A DNA stretch of 64,000 nucleotides from Oscillospiraceae bacterium (GCA_017468365.1 JAFUIS010000005.1:124001-188000), one strand, 5' to 3'; counted from the first letter of the stretch, positions 36,431 to 45,268 are shown. The notes: generated by a model not told the origin, from the letters alone. A program made the numbers and translations.

Positions 36431-36448
36431 TTTGTGAGCGCTCACAAA
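36431..36448 (+). promoter_or_regulatory. Perfect 18-bp palindrome, probable operator in the regulator leader
   Basis: TTTGTGAGCGCTCACAAA is a perfect palindrome centred about 60 nt after the predicted transcription start and 15 nt before the regulator's TTG start. Its core matches the symmetric lac-type operator. Roadblock or autorepression is the likeliest use; an RNA hairpin is the alternative. Confidence 0.6.
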
Positions 36449-36463
36449 ACGGAGGTGTTCTTT

Positions 36464-38014
36464 TTGGAAATACATAAGATACTCGAAAAACTAAGCTCCT
36501 TTTCACCGAAAGCGGTTGCCGAAGTCAAAGAGCCGACTTATATCCAGACCCATAAGATGATAAAACCCGGTCAGCCGAGTTTTTTCCCCGCATGTCTTTA
36601 TGTGGGATATGTTTCCGAACTTCCTCCGGTTCTTGAAGATAAGGGAAAGGCAAACCTTATCTGCATTGACGATGCACCAATTCCTTCCGGTTTTACCGCA
36701 AGCGGGGATATAAACCTTTATCTTATTCCTAAAGACACGAACCAGTTCGACGTTCTGAATAAAATTGCGGATATCATGATCGATGAGGCGACCCTTACCT
36801 CTGCAATGCGCCGAATTCTTGATACGCTCTATGCCGGAAGCGGTCTTCAGGCGCTTGTTGATGTTGCCTCGGAAGTTTTCGAAAACCCGATCTTCATAAA
36901 CGACAGCGCATATAAAATCATCGCTATGTCCCATAAAACACAGTTCAAGAACGAAACCCTTGAAGAAGAAAAAAGCCTTGGCTACGTTCATGTTTCCAAT
37001 ATTGAAGGAATGAAGCGTGACGGACTTTTAAGCAAATTCCTTGGCAAAAGCGACAAAATCATGACAAGTAAGCGCAGGGACAAAAACGAAACCTGGCTTT
37101 TCAAAAACGTTCTTCTTCACGGGATTTTTATTGCCGCTGTTGCTATTGTTGATAACAACCGCCCCTTCCGGGAGCTGGATTACGAACTTCTGGAACGCTT
37201 TTCAAAAATCGTCGCGGTTGAAATGGAAAAGAACGATTTTTATAAGGATAACCGGGGAGTTATGTACAACTATTTCCTCAGCGACCTTATAAGCGGAAAA
37301 ATACAGAACCAGAAAAGTATTGTTCAGCGCGCCAATATCCTCAACTGGAAAATGTACGAATGGTTCAAGATAATCGTGATTGTTGACGGAAAGAAGGAGT
37401 TTTCCGAAAGCAGAATGCAGTCCATTGCGGATAATATCCGCAGAGCGATTCCGGATTGCCGCTGGACCATTTATCAGAAAAACCTTATTGTTTTTATAAG
37501 CAGACCGAAAAAGGATATCGCTTCCGCAAACGAAACCGAAACCTTTAAAATTTTCCTTAAAAACAACGATATTTATGCCGGGGTAAGCTCCGCTTTCAAC
37601 AATCTCATGGAGGCTTCAAGGTATTACAAACAGGCTGTCCGCGCCGTTGATGTGGGTGTTTTTTCTCATAAAAGCGAAAATCTTTTCTTCTATCCGAATG
37701 TTTCGCCATATTACGCCGCTTCGCTTATCCTCAAACGTTCCGAACCGAGGGATTTTTGCCCGGACGAAATCGAAGCGATTCAGCAATATGATGCGGACAA
37801 TAATTCTGAACTTCTGCTCACCCTTGAAAAATATCTCTATTACGTCGATGACCCGGTTTCCGCAGCGAAAAGCCTTAATATTCACCGCAACACACTTTTA
37901 TATAGAATAAATAAGATAAAAGAGCTAACCGGACTCGATCTTTCTAATGGTGATGAAAGGTTCAAGGTTCAGCTTTATCTTAAACTTGCGGAATATCATA
38001 AAAATAATATATAA
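36464..38014 (+). CDS. PucR/CdaR-type transcriptional regulator
   Basis: 516 aa from the TTG at 36464, chosen because GGAGGTG (36451-36457) is 6 nt upstream; the in-frame GTG at 36434 lies inside the palindrome. It has an N-terminal sensor-like region (~1-120), a GAF-like middle (~120-255), a GGDEF-derived CdaR domain (~270-400) and the C-terminal PucR helix-turn-helix (DPVSAAKSLNIHRNTLLYRINKIKELTG). Divergent from the ACP locus, it is the natural candidate regulator of those genes. Confidence 0.88.
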   Translation: MEIHKILEKLSSFSPKAVAEVKEPTYIQTHKMIKPGQPSFFPACLYVGYVSELPPVLEDKGKANLICIDDAPIPSGFTASGDINLYLIPKDTNQFDVLNKIADIMIDEATLTSAMRRILDTLYAGSGLQALVDVASEVFENPIFINDSAYKIIAMSHKTQFKNETLEEEKSLGYVHVSNIEGMKRDGLLSKFLGKSDKIMTSKRRDKNETWLFKNVLLHGIFIAAVAIVDNNRPFRELDYELLERFSKIVAVEMEKNDFYKDNRGVMYNYFLSDLISGKIQNQKSIVQRANILNWKMYEWFKIIVIVDGKKEFSESRMQSIADNIRRAIPDCRWTIYQKNLIVFISRPKKDIASANETETFKIFLKNNDIYAGVSSAFNNLMEASRYYKQAVRAVDVGVFSHKSENLFFYPNVSPYYAASLILKRSEPRDFCPDEIEAIQQYDADNNSELLLTLEKYLYYVDDPVSAAKSLNIHRNTLLYRINKIKELTGLDLSNGDERFKVQLYLKLAEYHKNNI

Positions 38015-38050
38015 AAGCTCCCTGCAAATCTTTCGATTTGCAGGGGCTTT
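38014..38050. terminator. Terminator after the PucR-type regulator; left limit of the mobilizable element
   Basis: The stem AAAGCTCCCTGCAAATC (38014-38030) pairs with GATTTGCAGGGGCTTT (38035-38050) with one bulge and T-rich flanks. Confidence 0.8.
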
Positions 38051-38063
38051 CTTTTGTCCGTTT

Positions 38064-38258
38064 TTATGTCGGATGTACTAACTCAAGTTTCTTTTCTCTC
38101 TTATATTCCGGATGAGCACCGAGCCAATGCTCAAAATATTCTTTGCCTTTATCCGTGTTGTAAAAGCTTCGGATTTCCGGTACAAGCGACTTTGCATAGA
38201 GGTCAAAAAGCTCTTTTTCAATCTCAATTTTCTGATAAATGTTTCTTTCATACTCCAT
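38064..38258 (-). CDS. Small charged protein (64 aa) downstream of parB
   Basis: ATG at 38258 with a GAGGTGG RBS and a 9-nt gap after the ParB-like gene. It is helical and highly charged (MEYERNIYQKIEIEKELFDLY...), ending KREKKLELVHPT. I do not recognise the family. Spacing and RBS support a real gene of the mobilizable element. Confidence 0.6.
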   Translation of the reverse strand: MEYERNIYQKIEIEKELFDLYAKSLVPEIRSFYNTDKGKEYFEHWLGAHPEYKREKKLELVHPT

Positions 38259-38267
38259 GCTTCCACC

Positions 38268-39134
38268 TCACCGTTCTCGTTCTTTCTGTTTGATGAGGTA
38301 TTTTGCGTAATATTCGCAGGCTTTGAGCACGAAATCTTCGAGCTGTTTGCGGCTCCCTTTGGGAACATATTTTTCTATTTTTGCAACCGGAACTTTAAAC
38401 ATTTCCCGCTGGTTCGCCTTTTCCTCGGACATGATTTTCTGTATTTCTTCGGGAGTAAGTTTCCCTTCCTGCGAAAGTTTTTTCATGCGGTTCGCCTGTG
38501 AAAGGGAAGGTGTGCAGTCATTGAGCACAACGTGCTCAAGCAGAGTTCTCTGTTCGTGCTCGGTCAGAAACGAAAGCTCAACAGCAGGAGTGAACGCGAT
38601 TTTTCCTTCGTCCACAAGTATCAGGAGTTCGCCGATAAGCTGGGTAAGGCGGATATATCTGCGTATCTGTTCTCTGCTTTCGCTGTTTTGTTCACCGACT
38701 GTTTCGTTTGTACGGAACTTCGACCCAACTTGTGTCGAAGTTAGGTCAGAGCGGTAACCCTGCCGGTTCATAGCTTCCAGCTTCATTTTGTAGGCGAAGG
38801 CTTTTTCCGAAGGAAGAACATGTTCCCGGAAAAGATTGCTGTCCACCAGCATAACAATGGCGTCTTCACGGCTGATGTCATAAACAATTACCGGAACTTC
38901 TTTAAGCCCAAGCCGCCTTGCGGCAAAAAGTCTGCGATGACCGGATATTATCTCATATTCACCTTTCGCGTTTTCCAAAGGACGAACCAACAGCGGCATT
39001 GCGATGCCTTGCTCACTTATGCTTTCTTCAAGGTTTTCCATATCCGCATCGTCACGGACTTTGTAGGGATTGCCTTCAAAAGGATGAAGTTTCGTTATCT
39101 CAATGTTCTCTATAAATCTTTCTGTGTTTTTCAT
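38268..39134 (-). CDS. ParB/Spo0J-like partition protein
   Basis: A 288-aa protein. The ParB N-terminal CTPase domain has NPYKVRDD, ISEQGIAMPLLVRP and EIISGHRRLFAARRLG (box II, ~residues 60-77). The central helix-turn-helix region (~130-215) is less conserved, followed by a Lys/Glu-rich tail. No parA lies next to it. On mobile elements such ParB-only proteins often act as regulators or in replication/partition. Upstream is the relaxase gene, 5 nt away, so it is co-transcribed with the mobilisation genes. Confidence 0.88.
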   Translation of the reverse strand: MKNTERFIENIEITKLHPFEGNPYKVRDDADMENLEESISEQGIAMPLLVRPLENAKGEYEIISGHRRLFAARRLGLKEVPVIVYDISREDAIVMLVDSNLFREHVLPSEKAFAYKMKLEAMNRQGYRSDLTSTQVGSKFRTNETVGEQNSESREQIRRYIRLTQLIGELLILVDEGKIAFTPAVELSFLTEHEQRTLLEHVVLNDCTPSLSQANRMKKLSQEGKLTPEEIQKIMSEEKANQREMFKVPVAKIEKYVPKGSRKQLEDFVLKACEYYAKYLIKQKERER

Positions 39135-39139
39135 GTATA

Positions 39140-40516
39140 TTACCTCTCTCTCGATCGTTGTCTGGTGTTTTCTTTTTCCAAAACGGAAACTTCCATTTCC
39201 ATTTCCGTTCTTAGAAGTTCTTTGATTTTCGGAATGTTTTCCGCAATCTCCTCCGCGGTTTTCTTTTGTTTTCGCAAAGGTTTTATCTCCGCGGAAATAT
39301 CTTTTGCTCTCTGTTTTAATTTTTCCTCTTCTTCGGGTGTTTTAACCCTTCGGATTTTGTTATAGATTTTCTGCCGCTCGTTTTCGAGATTCTTTATCTT
39401 TTCTCGCGTTTCTTCGATAAATGAAAGAAGCTCCTCACCGGTTTCGATTTCGAATCCGGCAAGAAGCCTTATCTGTTCATTGTATTTATCCAATTTTCGC
39501 ATTTCATCACGCAGTAACGGTGAAACGGGTCTTTTCCTTTCCGGTACATCAAGATTCAGCGCATGCATAAGCATATCAATGAATATCTGCATCAAAAGCT
39601 GAATCGCATCCATCTGCATGGCTTTTCGAAATTCTATCTCGATTTCATAAAGGGGAGCCTTCGGTTTCCTTATCCAGTTTCGCGGTTCAAATTCCGGGTG
39701 GTTGGGATTTTGCAAAATACGCCTTTTAATATTCTCTTCGGTATATTTTTCTCCGAGGGAATCTATACGGACCGCCCTTTTCCAGCCCGGTGCGATTATT
39801 GACGGGTGCGCATAGTTTCCGGTTCTTGCGTATCTGTAACCCAGCATCATAAGCTGATGGTCGAACTGCTGTCTTGTCATAGCAACAGAAAGAGCTTCGT
39901 CGATATCTCTTTTCAGCATATCCCTGTGGGTTATGCCGCCGTTTTTGTGAATCCAGTATTCTTTCTTTTTGCCTTTGCTGTAAAAGTTCGAATCCTTCAG
40001 AACGGATTTTCCGTATTCCGCACATATCTCGTCCGATTCTTCCCGGAGTGCGATATGGTCGCGGATATGGTTTTCGTATTTCTTCCCGTCAACAAACGAT
40101 ACGGAATTGATTACGATGTGGTTATGGATATTATCCGTATTCAAATGAGTGGTGACTACCATCTCGAATCTTCCTCCCCACATTCTTCTTGCGGTTTTAA
40201 CTCCGATTTCATGCGCTTCTTCGGGAGTGACTTCTCCGGTTTTAAAACTCTGATAACCGTGATATGCAACGTTTCCGCCCTGCTTTCCGAATCTTGCCTT
40301 TGTAGCGCTCATTTGCTCATATGCGGTTTTCGGCGAACAGTTTATTCCGCTCACATACATCTTTTTATCGGTTTTTCTGTCGTTTTCCGCATAGCGGATA
40401 ACATACCACAAATCCTCATCGACACATTTTTTATCAATGGTCTTATCCGGATTTTCAGCATAATCTATCACATCTTTGAGCCTGCTTTTAACAGGCCAGA
40501 ATCCCGTTGTTGCCAT
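39140..40516 (-). CDS. Relaxase/mobilization nuclease (MOBP type)
   Basis: A 458-aa protein with an N-terminal relaxase domain (~1-240): Tyr19 in VIDYAENPDKT is a candidate nicking residue, and the metal-binding histidines appear in HLNTDNIHNHIVINSV (~120-135). The C-terminal half is a long charged coiled-coil (~310-455). It should nick oriT and lead single-strand transfer with a helper conjugation system; no coupling protein or T4SS genes are nearby. Its start overlaps the mobC stop (TAATG), so the two are coupled. Confidence 0.93.
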   Translation of the reverse strand: MATTGFWPVKSRLKDVIDYAENPDKTIDKKCVDEDLWYVIRYAENDRKTDKKMYVSGINCSPKTAYEQMSATKARFGKQGGNVAYHGYQSFKTGEVTPEEAHEIGVKTARRMWGGRFEMVVTTHLNTDNIHNHIVINSVSFVDGKKYENHIRDHIALREESDEICAEYGKSVLKDSNFYSKGKKKEYWIHKNGGITHRDMLKRDIDEALSVAMTRQQFDHQLMMLGYRYARTGNYAHPSIIAPGWKRAVRIDSLGEKYTEENIKRRILQNPNHPEFEPRNWIRKPKAPLYEIEIEFRKAMQMDAIQLLMQIFIDMLMHALNLDVPERKRPVSPLLRDEMRKLDKYNEQIRLLAGFEIETGEELLSFIEETREKIKNLENERQKIYNKIRRVKTPEEEEKLKQRAKDISAEIKPLRKQKKTAEEIAENIPKIKELLRTEMEMEVSVLEKENTRQRSRER

Positions 40517-40845
40517 TATCCGCTCACCGATTTCTTAATCTCATCCGCGTTTTCTTTTCCCGGAGCAAGAAACTGCAGACGCATATCTTTGATAAGAGAA
40601 TCAAGCTTTCTTTCCGTTTCCGGGGAATATTTATCGAGCCTTTCATTCATTTTGTAAAGAGAGTTAAGAATGGCGTACCATTCGAGAGGCGGAATCTCCC
40701 TCGGAGAAAATCCCAAAGCCCTTTGCCTCATATATTCCGAAACGGATATTCCGCATTTCTTTGCGGTGGATTCTATCTTTTTCTTTTCCTGCGGCGATAC
40801 CCTTAAATCCAGCCGCATGGTCCTTTCTTTTTCATTTCTGTTCAT
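40516..40845 (-). CDS. MobC-like relaxosome accessory protein
   Basis: A 109-aa protein with a ribbon-helix-helix start (MRLDLRVSPQEKKKIESTAKKCGISVSEYMRQRALG) typical of MobC/NikA-type proteins that bind oriT next to the nick site. The RBS AGGAGC precedes the ATG. It lies directly downstream of a palindrome-rich stretch proposed as oriT and is coupled to the relaxase gene. Confidence 0.88.
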   Translation of the reverse strand: MNRNEKERTMRLDLRVSPQEKKKIESTAKKCGISVSEYMRQRALGFSPREIPPLEWYAILNSLYKMNERLDKYSPETERKLDSLIKDMRLQFLAPGKENADEIKKSVSG

Positions 40846-40875
40846 TAAAATCAGCTCCTTTCCAATTCGGGGTTT

Positions 40876-40925
40876 CAGGGGTTACCCCTGACAAGCGGAA
40901 CTTGCCGTACAAGTTCCCTGCTTGT
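40876..40925. other. Candidate origin of transfer (oriT)
   Basis: Two adjacent inverted repeats: CAGGGG-TTA-CCCCTG (40876-40890), then ACAAGC-GGAACTTG (40891-40904) pairing with CAAGTTCC-CT-GCTTGT (40910-40925). They lie 30 nt upstream of mobC, the standard position of oriT in MOBP elements. No nic sequence is proven. Confidence 0.5.
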
Positions 40926-41245
40926 TACATCATAAGACAGGAATTCTCCTCTTCTGCTTTTTCAACCTTTCGGAGATAGGGGATTCCCTTTTTGTTTTTC
41001 TCAAAAGTGATTAAAAGCTTGGCTCCTTTCTCAATATCCTGGATTCCGAGATAATTATCTTTCTGCCATGCGGAAGCAATAATCTTTCTTCCGTCCGCAA
41101 GAGTGAAAAAGGCAAGAATGTTGATACTGTTGCCCCAGCATCTGTCGTCAAGAGTTGCTTCAAAAGTGCCTTCCCGGTCAATATACTGATATTCATCGGT
41201 GCACATTCCGTTGTAATAAGATTTTCTGATAGAACAAGTTTTCAT
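40925..41245 (-). CDS. Hypothetical 106-aa protein of the mobilizable element
   Basis: A soluble beta-rich protein (MKTCSIRKSYYNGMC...) with a conserved-looking core ILAFFTLADGRKIIASAWQKDNYLG. The RBS AAGGAGG is 6-10 nt before the ATG. No family recognised. It sits between the segregation genes and oriT, and its stop touches the oriT palindrome. Confidence 0.65.
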   Translation of the reverse strand: MKTCSIRKSYYNGMCTDEYQYIDREGTFEATLDDRCWGNSINILAFFTLADGRKIIASAWQKDNYLGIQDIEKGAKLLITFEKNKKGIPYLRKVEKAEEENSCLMM

Positions 41246-41329
41246 AAATAAATCCTCCTTAAAAAATGTAATGCCAAAATGATGCCGCCTGATTTTTCCG
41301 CATCAAAAAACGGCATCACTTTGATGCCG

Positions 41330-41605
41330 TCAGTTTCCGAGAAACATATCCACCGAATCCAGAAGTTCGTTTTCTTCTTCCGAAAGTGCTTCTGTTTTAA
41401 CCGGTGCAACAGGAATATCTTTCAGACATTCCCGGATAGTTTCTCTTATTGTTTCTTTCAAATCGTCCTTCGGTTCAAAATATAAATTTATCGCCGAGAT
41501 AACGGCGCTGTTTTTGGAACCCTTGTAATTTTCAAGATATTCCCATGCTCTGCGTTCCTCCTTGTTTTCAAGGTTAAAACGCAGGCTTCTTCTTTTCGTG
41601 CTCAT
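41330..41605 (-). CDS. ParR/StbB-like segregation adaptor (putative)
   Basis: A 91-aa protein with a basic ribbon-helix-helix-like N-terminus (MSTKRRSLRFNLENKEERRAWEYL) and an acidic C-terminal tail. This is the layout of ParR adaptors, whose tail contacts ParM. It overlaps the actin-like gene by 4 nt. Assignment rests on size, charge pattern and partner gene. Confidence 0.65.
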   Translation of the reverse strand: MSTKRRSLRFNLENKEERRAWEYLENYKGSKNSAVISAINLYFEPKDDLKETIRETIRECLKDIPVAPVKTEALSEEENELLDSVDMFLGN

Positions 41606-42528
41606 ATCTTTTTACCGTTTCTGATAAGCTTCATTTCGAGCATTCGCTCATATCCTTTTGCGGTTGCGCAGATGTCATCGTTTGTGATGACTCTGCTTTT
41701 GTCATAATCCGCAAAATTACAGATAAGGCAGCTTCCTCCTCCGACCACATGAAGTTTCATAATCTTTGGGTCATAGCCGTGTTTGCGAAGCCTTTGGAAA
41801 ATCCCTTCAACATATTCCTTTGCGGTATCGGTTATGGTTTTAAGATACTCCTCATCGATATCTGCTTTTCCGAACCGGAGAACATCGGTTATCATTTCTT
41901 CGGGCGGTTCAGCATGATGGATTCTCATAAGGCTTTCCTGAACTTCCTGCACGCATTTATGAGTACCGAATTTTTCGGTATAGCAGTTTCTCGGGTCCGG
42001 CTTTTTATCGTTCACGAACATTATGTTCATAGTACCGTTTCCGATGTCGCAGAGCATATTGATTCCGGTGAAATCCGAAATATTGTTGACTATTGCGGCA
42101 AAGCCCTGTGGATAAATATCCGCACCTGCAATTTTGATATGGTATTCAATATTGCGAAATTTGAAGTTCACTTCACTGTGCTGAAGAAGATATTCTTTAA
42201 AATTCTCCTTTTGTTCTGCGACCCAGGTAAGCGGCAGACCCGCAGCGATGATTACTTCCGCATCGGTTATCTTTTCTCTTTTAAGCTCCCTTGCGATTGC
42301 GGCAAGGGTGAGAACGTAATAGTCCTCATCGTCGAATTTATCCGCGGTAAATTCCTTGTGACCTACTCCGACGGAATAGTATTTTCCGTTCCATACAAGC
42401 AGGTCACCTGCAAAGGTGGGTTCGGAATCGCTTTTCATAACCCCGGTCGGAAAACAGCAGTTTGCCGTTTTGATATTCCCGTAACCGTGGTCGATTCCGA
42501 TAATTAATTTGTTTCCGATTTTCTTCAT
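41602..42528 (-). CDS. ParM/StbA-like actin-family segregation protein
   Basis: A 308-aa actin-fold ATPase: phosphate-1 GIDHGYGNIKTA (~10-21), a PLTW-containing stretch, phosphate-2 LCDIGNGTMNIMF (~160-172) and adenosine motif HVVGGGSCLI (~263-272). ParM-type filaments push plasmid copies apart with ParR bound to parC. Its presence says the element is, or was, a low-copy plasmid or a self-segregating integrated element. Confidence 0.88.
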   Translation of the reverse strand: MKKIGNKLIIGIDHGYGNIKTANCCFPTGVMKSDSEPTFAGDLLVWNGKYYSVGVGHKEFTADKFDDEDYYVLTLAAIARELKREKITDAEVIIAAGLPLTWVAEQKENFKEYLLQHSEVNFKFRNIEYHIKIAGADIYPQGFAAIVNNISDFTGINMLCDIGNGTMNIMFVNDKKPDPRNCYTEKFGTHKCVQEVQESLMRIHHAEPPEEMITDVLRFGKADIDEEYLKTITDTAKEYVEGIFQRLRKHGYDPKIMKLHVVGGGSCLICNFADYDKSRVITNDDICATAKGYERMLEMKLIRNGKKI

Positions 42529-42549
42529 TTTTGATTCTCCTTTCGATTT

Positions 42550-42768
42550 TCAGTTTCGTTTTTTGATTTCTGAACATAATTTTTTGTGCGCCGGAAGTAC
42601 AGATTTTTCAAAATACCCGCAGGATATTTCAAAAGCCGTAAGAAGCTGAACACAGCCGTGTTTTTCGCCGTCATCAAGAAGCAGACAGCTTCCTTCAAAA
42701 AAATTTGCACATTCTTTTCGGACAAGCTTTTTCACTTTTTTGCACTGCTGTTCGGTGATTTCAAGCAT
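42550..42768 (-). CDS. Cysteine-rich VLP-domain protein
   Basis: A 72-aa protein matching the Cys-rich VLP pattern seen in Firmicute mobile elements: RKECANFFEGSCLLLDDGEKHGCVQ, then C in EISCGYF, VLPAHKK and a final C. It probably binds zinc and DNA. It lies 21 nt upstream of parM, first in the minus-strand run of the element. Confidence 0.75.
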   Translation of the reverse strand: MLEITEQQCKKVKKLVRKECANFFEGSCLLLDDGEKHGCVQLLTAFEISCGYFEKSVLPAHKKLCSEIKKRN

Positions 42769-42796
42769 TGTATCGCCTTCTTTCTTTGCAATAGTA

Positions 42797-42831
42797 AAAA
42801 AGAACCGCCGGATTATTCCGACGGTCCTTTT
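42797..42831. terminator. Imperfect hairpin upstream of the element's divergent genes
   Basis: AAAAGAACCGCCGGA pairs with TCCGACGGTCCTTTT with two mismatches, flanked by A/T runs. It lies upstream of the Cys-rich VLP gene, so it may be a leader attenuator on the minus strand or a left-over terminator. Confidence 0.4.
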
Positions 42832-43030
42832 TGTTGGAGGTTTTCTGTCTCCTCACTTATATTAATGTCGCATTTTTACCAAAACACATAAAGTAAAGTA
42901 ACATTGTAAAAATAAAAAGCGTAACAACTTAAAAACGTTGATTTTATAAGGTTTTTATGTTAAGTTTATAGGTAGATAACAATTATTTGTAACATGCTTT
43001 CAAAAAAAATATTTCGGAGAAATTTTATCT

Positions 43031-44164
43031 ATGGAAAAAATCAATTATTTCAGCGCAGATTACCGCGACGGATTGGTCACAATGGCAGGCAAAACCTATC
43101 CTGCAGGGACTTTTGCGACCCATCTTTTGAATCAATATTACGAAAACGATACTGTTGCAAGAATAAGTGTTTTTACCGTTAAAAACTGGCACTTGCAGGA
43201 TACTCTTGAAAAAGGTTACGTTGACCCGGATCTTTTTGAAGAAGCGGGAGAAGAACTGCTTTTAAGATTCAGAGCACTTCCCTGGCTCAAGCCTTTTGAC
43301 CGGCTTGACCTCGAAAGCGAAAAGATACGTATAAAGAACCTTTTCACCAAAGATAAAGCCGAAATAATTGTGGATTATTACCATCGAAAAGCAAAAGTCC
43401 ATATGATGCCATGGGATATGGCTTATCTCGACCATGTTCCGGAAGAATATGACAAATATTTTTTCAAATACGCTTCCGGCCTTGCTGACGAAGCTTTAAG
43501 GACTCTTAAATTTTACGAAAGTATCGGAAATGACGCGACTGTTGCTTTTAAGAATTTTCGAGAATTCACAAAAAGGCTTGATGATGCAAAACGACTTGAC
43601 GAAGCAAATCTTCTTCCGATTGCAATGGAAATATTTGAAAGACCGTATTTCCCCGTTAACGTGGAATACGTTTCGGTAAAGAAGACCGCAAAAAGTAAAA
43701 GCGTAACACTTGCAAAACGCATGTATTTTGATAACTATTACAGCTTTATCGTTACTGATTTTTTCGAAGGTTTGCATTACGGTCACTATCCCAGAAGATG
43801 TCCTATCTGCAAAAAATATTTCCTTATGGAAAGCGCAAGAAGACAGACTTACTGCAACGGATATTCTCCTTATGAAATAAACGGCAAAAAAATAACTTGC
43901 AAAAAATATGCCGCAAGAATCAACAGAAAAGAACTTGCGGAAAATGACCCTGTTAACGCAATTTATAAAAACTGCTGTTCCGCAATACGTGTAAAATACA
44001 GCCGAGGAGAAATAACCGAAGAAATTAAAAAATTCGCCTGTGAAATCGCCAAAGAAAATTACCAAACGGCAAAATTCGACGATAATTATGCAAATAATCA
44101 ATATATCATTGATATGAAGGCAAACGACATTTGCGAAAAAGCAAAAGAAAAACAAATCAGCTAA
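43031..44164 (+). CDS. DUF6076-like protein with C-terminal zinc-finger
   Basis: A 377-aa soluble protein. The helical N-terminal two-thirds is followed by a Cys cluster (~residues 258-300: RRCPICKKYFL, YCNGYSP, TCKKYAA), a CGNR/treble-clef-like finger. Proteins of this look (DUF6076) are common cargo of Clostridial integrative elements; the function is unknown. Upstream RBS CGGAGA. It forms a unit with the sigma-like gene 28 nt downstream, transcribed away from the mobilisation genes. Confidence 0.75.
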   Translation: MEKINYFSADYRDGLVTMAGKTYPAGTFATHLLNQYYENDTVARISVFTVKNWHLQDTLEKGYVDPDLFEEAGEELLLRFRALPWLKPFDRLDLESEKIRIKNLFTKDKAEIIVDYYHRKAKVHMMPWDMAYLDHVPEEYDKYFFKYASGLADEALRTLKFYESIGNDATVAFKNFREFTKRLDDAKRLDEANLLPIAMEIFERPYFPVNVEYVSVKKTAKSKSVTLAKRMYFDNYYSFIVTDFFEGLHYGHYPRRCPICKKYFLMESARRQTYCNGYSPYEINGKKITCKKYAARINRKELAENDPVNAIYKNCCSAIRVKYSRGEITEEIKKFACEIAKENYQTAKFDDNYANNQYIIDMKANDICEKAKEKQIS

Positions 44165-44192
44165 TGATTGACACATAAAGGAGGTGGGTGCC

Positions 44193-45077
44193 GTGTCAGA
44201 AAACAATATCTCAAATTATATTTATCAGCTTGATCCGGCACCCGCCGAAGACAACATTCAAGAACTGATAGAAAAATACTTTGCTGAAAAAGAAGATAAA
44301 TACATAGCTTGGCTTCTTCATTGCTACGAAAACACAATCAATTCCGATATATTGAAATTTGCGAAACATTATAATTCAAGAAATCTTTTCGAGGATTTAA
44401 AACAAGCTTATGTTACAGGGCTTTTATCCGCTTTGAAAAACTACGATCCCTCTCTAGGAGTTTGTTTTACAGCGTATGCCAAAAAATATGTTCAGCACGA
44501 AATGACCGAATGCCTACGCAAAGAAACAACCGGATTCAGCGCAAAAAATTACGGTGAATATGCAAAGCTCCGGAAAGCAATGGCAATATGGAACGAACTT
44601 GACCGTTTAATGTCAAGTGATGTTATAGCGGATATAGCATCCAGAATCGGAGAATCCGAAGAGAAAACAAAACAGATACTTATAAGTGGAATTACAAATA
44701 TGAACCGAACCAATCTGTTTTCGGATGAATCTGAGCAGGCCGAAACTGAAATAGCGGATAGTTCTTCGGACCCGGAAAAGCTTTTCATAAGGCACGAACG
44801 ATATTTAAAACTGTGGGAAGCCTATGATAATCTTGAATTCACCGAAAGAATTATGCTTGCACAGCGATACGGCTTTTGCCCGGATTGCGGCAGCACATTT
44901 TACATGGACTATGAAGATGGTATTCCTAAAAAGAAAACATTTGAACGCATGACATATACGGATATTGCAACGCTGCATGGTTTCAGTTCACCGGATACGG
45001 CAAAACACATCTGTGAAAAAGCATTACAAAAAATCAAGGAAGTAATTGCCGGTAACGGCGGCTGGACTCTTGTTTGA
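44193..45077 (+). CDS. Sigma-70-like RNA polymerase sigma factor of a mobile element
   Basis: 294 aa from GTG at 44193 (AAGGAGGTG 6 nt upstream). Region 2-like residues ~90-125 (YDPSLGVCFTAYAKKYVQHEMTECLR), a region 3-like helix (IADIASRIGESEEKTKQIL), and a region 4-like end (TYTDIATLHGFSSPDTAKHICEKAL). A CPDCG sequence in the linker is unusual for sigma factors. It may drive transcription of element genes. Confidence 0.72.
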   Translation: MSENNISNYIYQLDPAPAEDNIQELIEKYFAEKEDKYIAWLLHCYENTINSDILKFAKHYNSRNLFEDLKQAYVTGLLSALKNYDPSLGVCFTAYAKKYVQHEMTECLRKETTGFSAKNYGEYAKLRKAMAIWNELDRLMSSDVIADIASRIGESEEKTKQILISGITNMNRTNLFSDESEQAETEIADSSSDPEKLFIRHERYLKLWEAYDNLEFTERIMLAQRYGFCPDCGSTFYMDYEDGIPKKKTFERMTYTDIATLHGFSSPDTAKHICEKALQKIKEVIAGNGGWTLV

Positions 45078-45118
45078 TAATTTACTTGCGTTCTTTATAA
45101 ATACCCCCAAATCCACAA

Positions 45119-45157
45119 AAAGAAAAAGTTCCCGGTTTTGCCGGGAACTTTTTCTTT
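45119..45157. terminator. Bidirectional terminator; right limit of the mobilizable element
   Basis: The 17-bp perfect stem AAAGAAAAAGTTCCCGG (45119-45135) / CCGGGAACTTTTTCTTT (45141-45157) has a 5-nt loop. Confidence 0.92.
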
Positions 45158-45268
45158 ATACATTTTTTGCGTATTTTCAACAATTTTTTATTCACAGTTG
45201 AATTCTTATTGAACTTTGTGCGGTAAATTATTATGGAAATACTATATTTATCTGACAGAAGGATTTTT

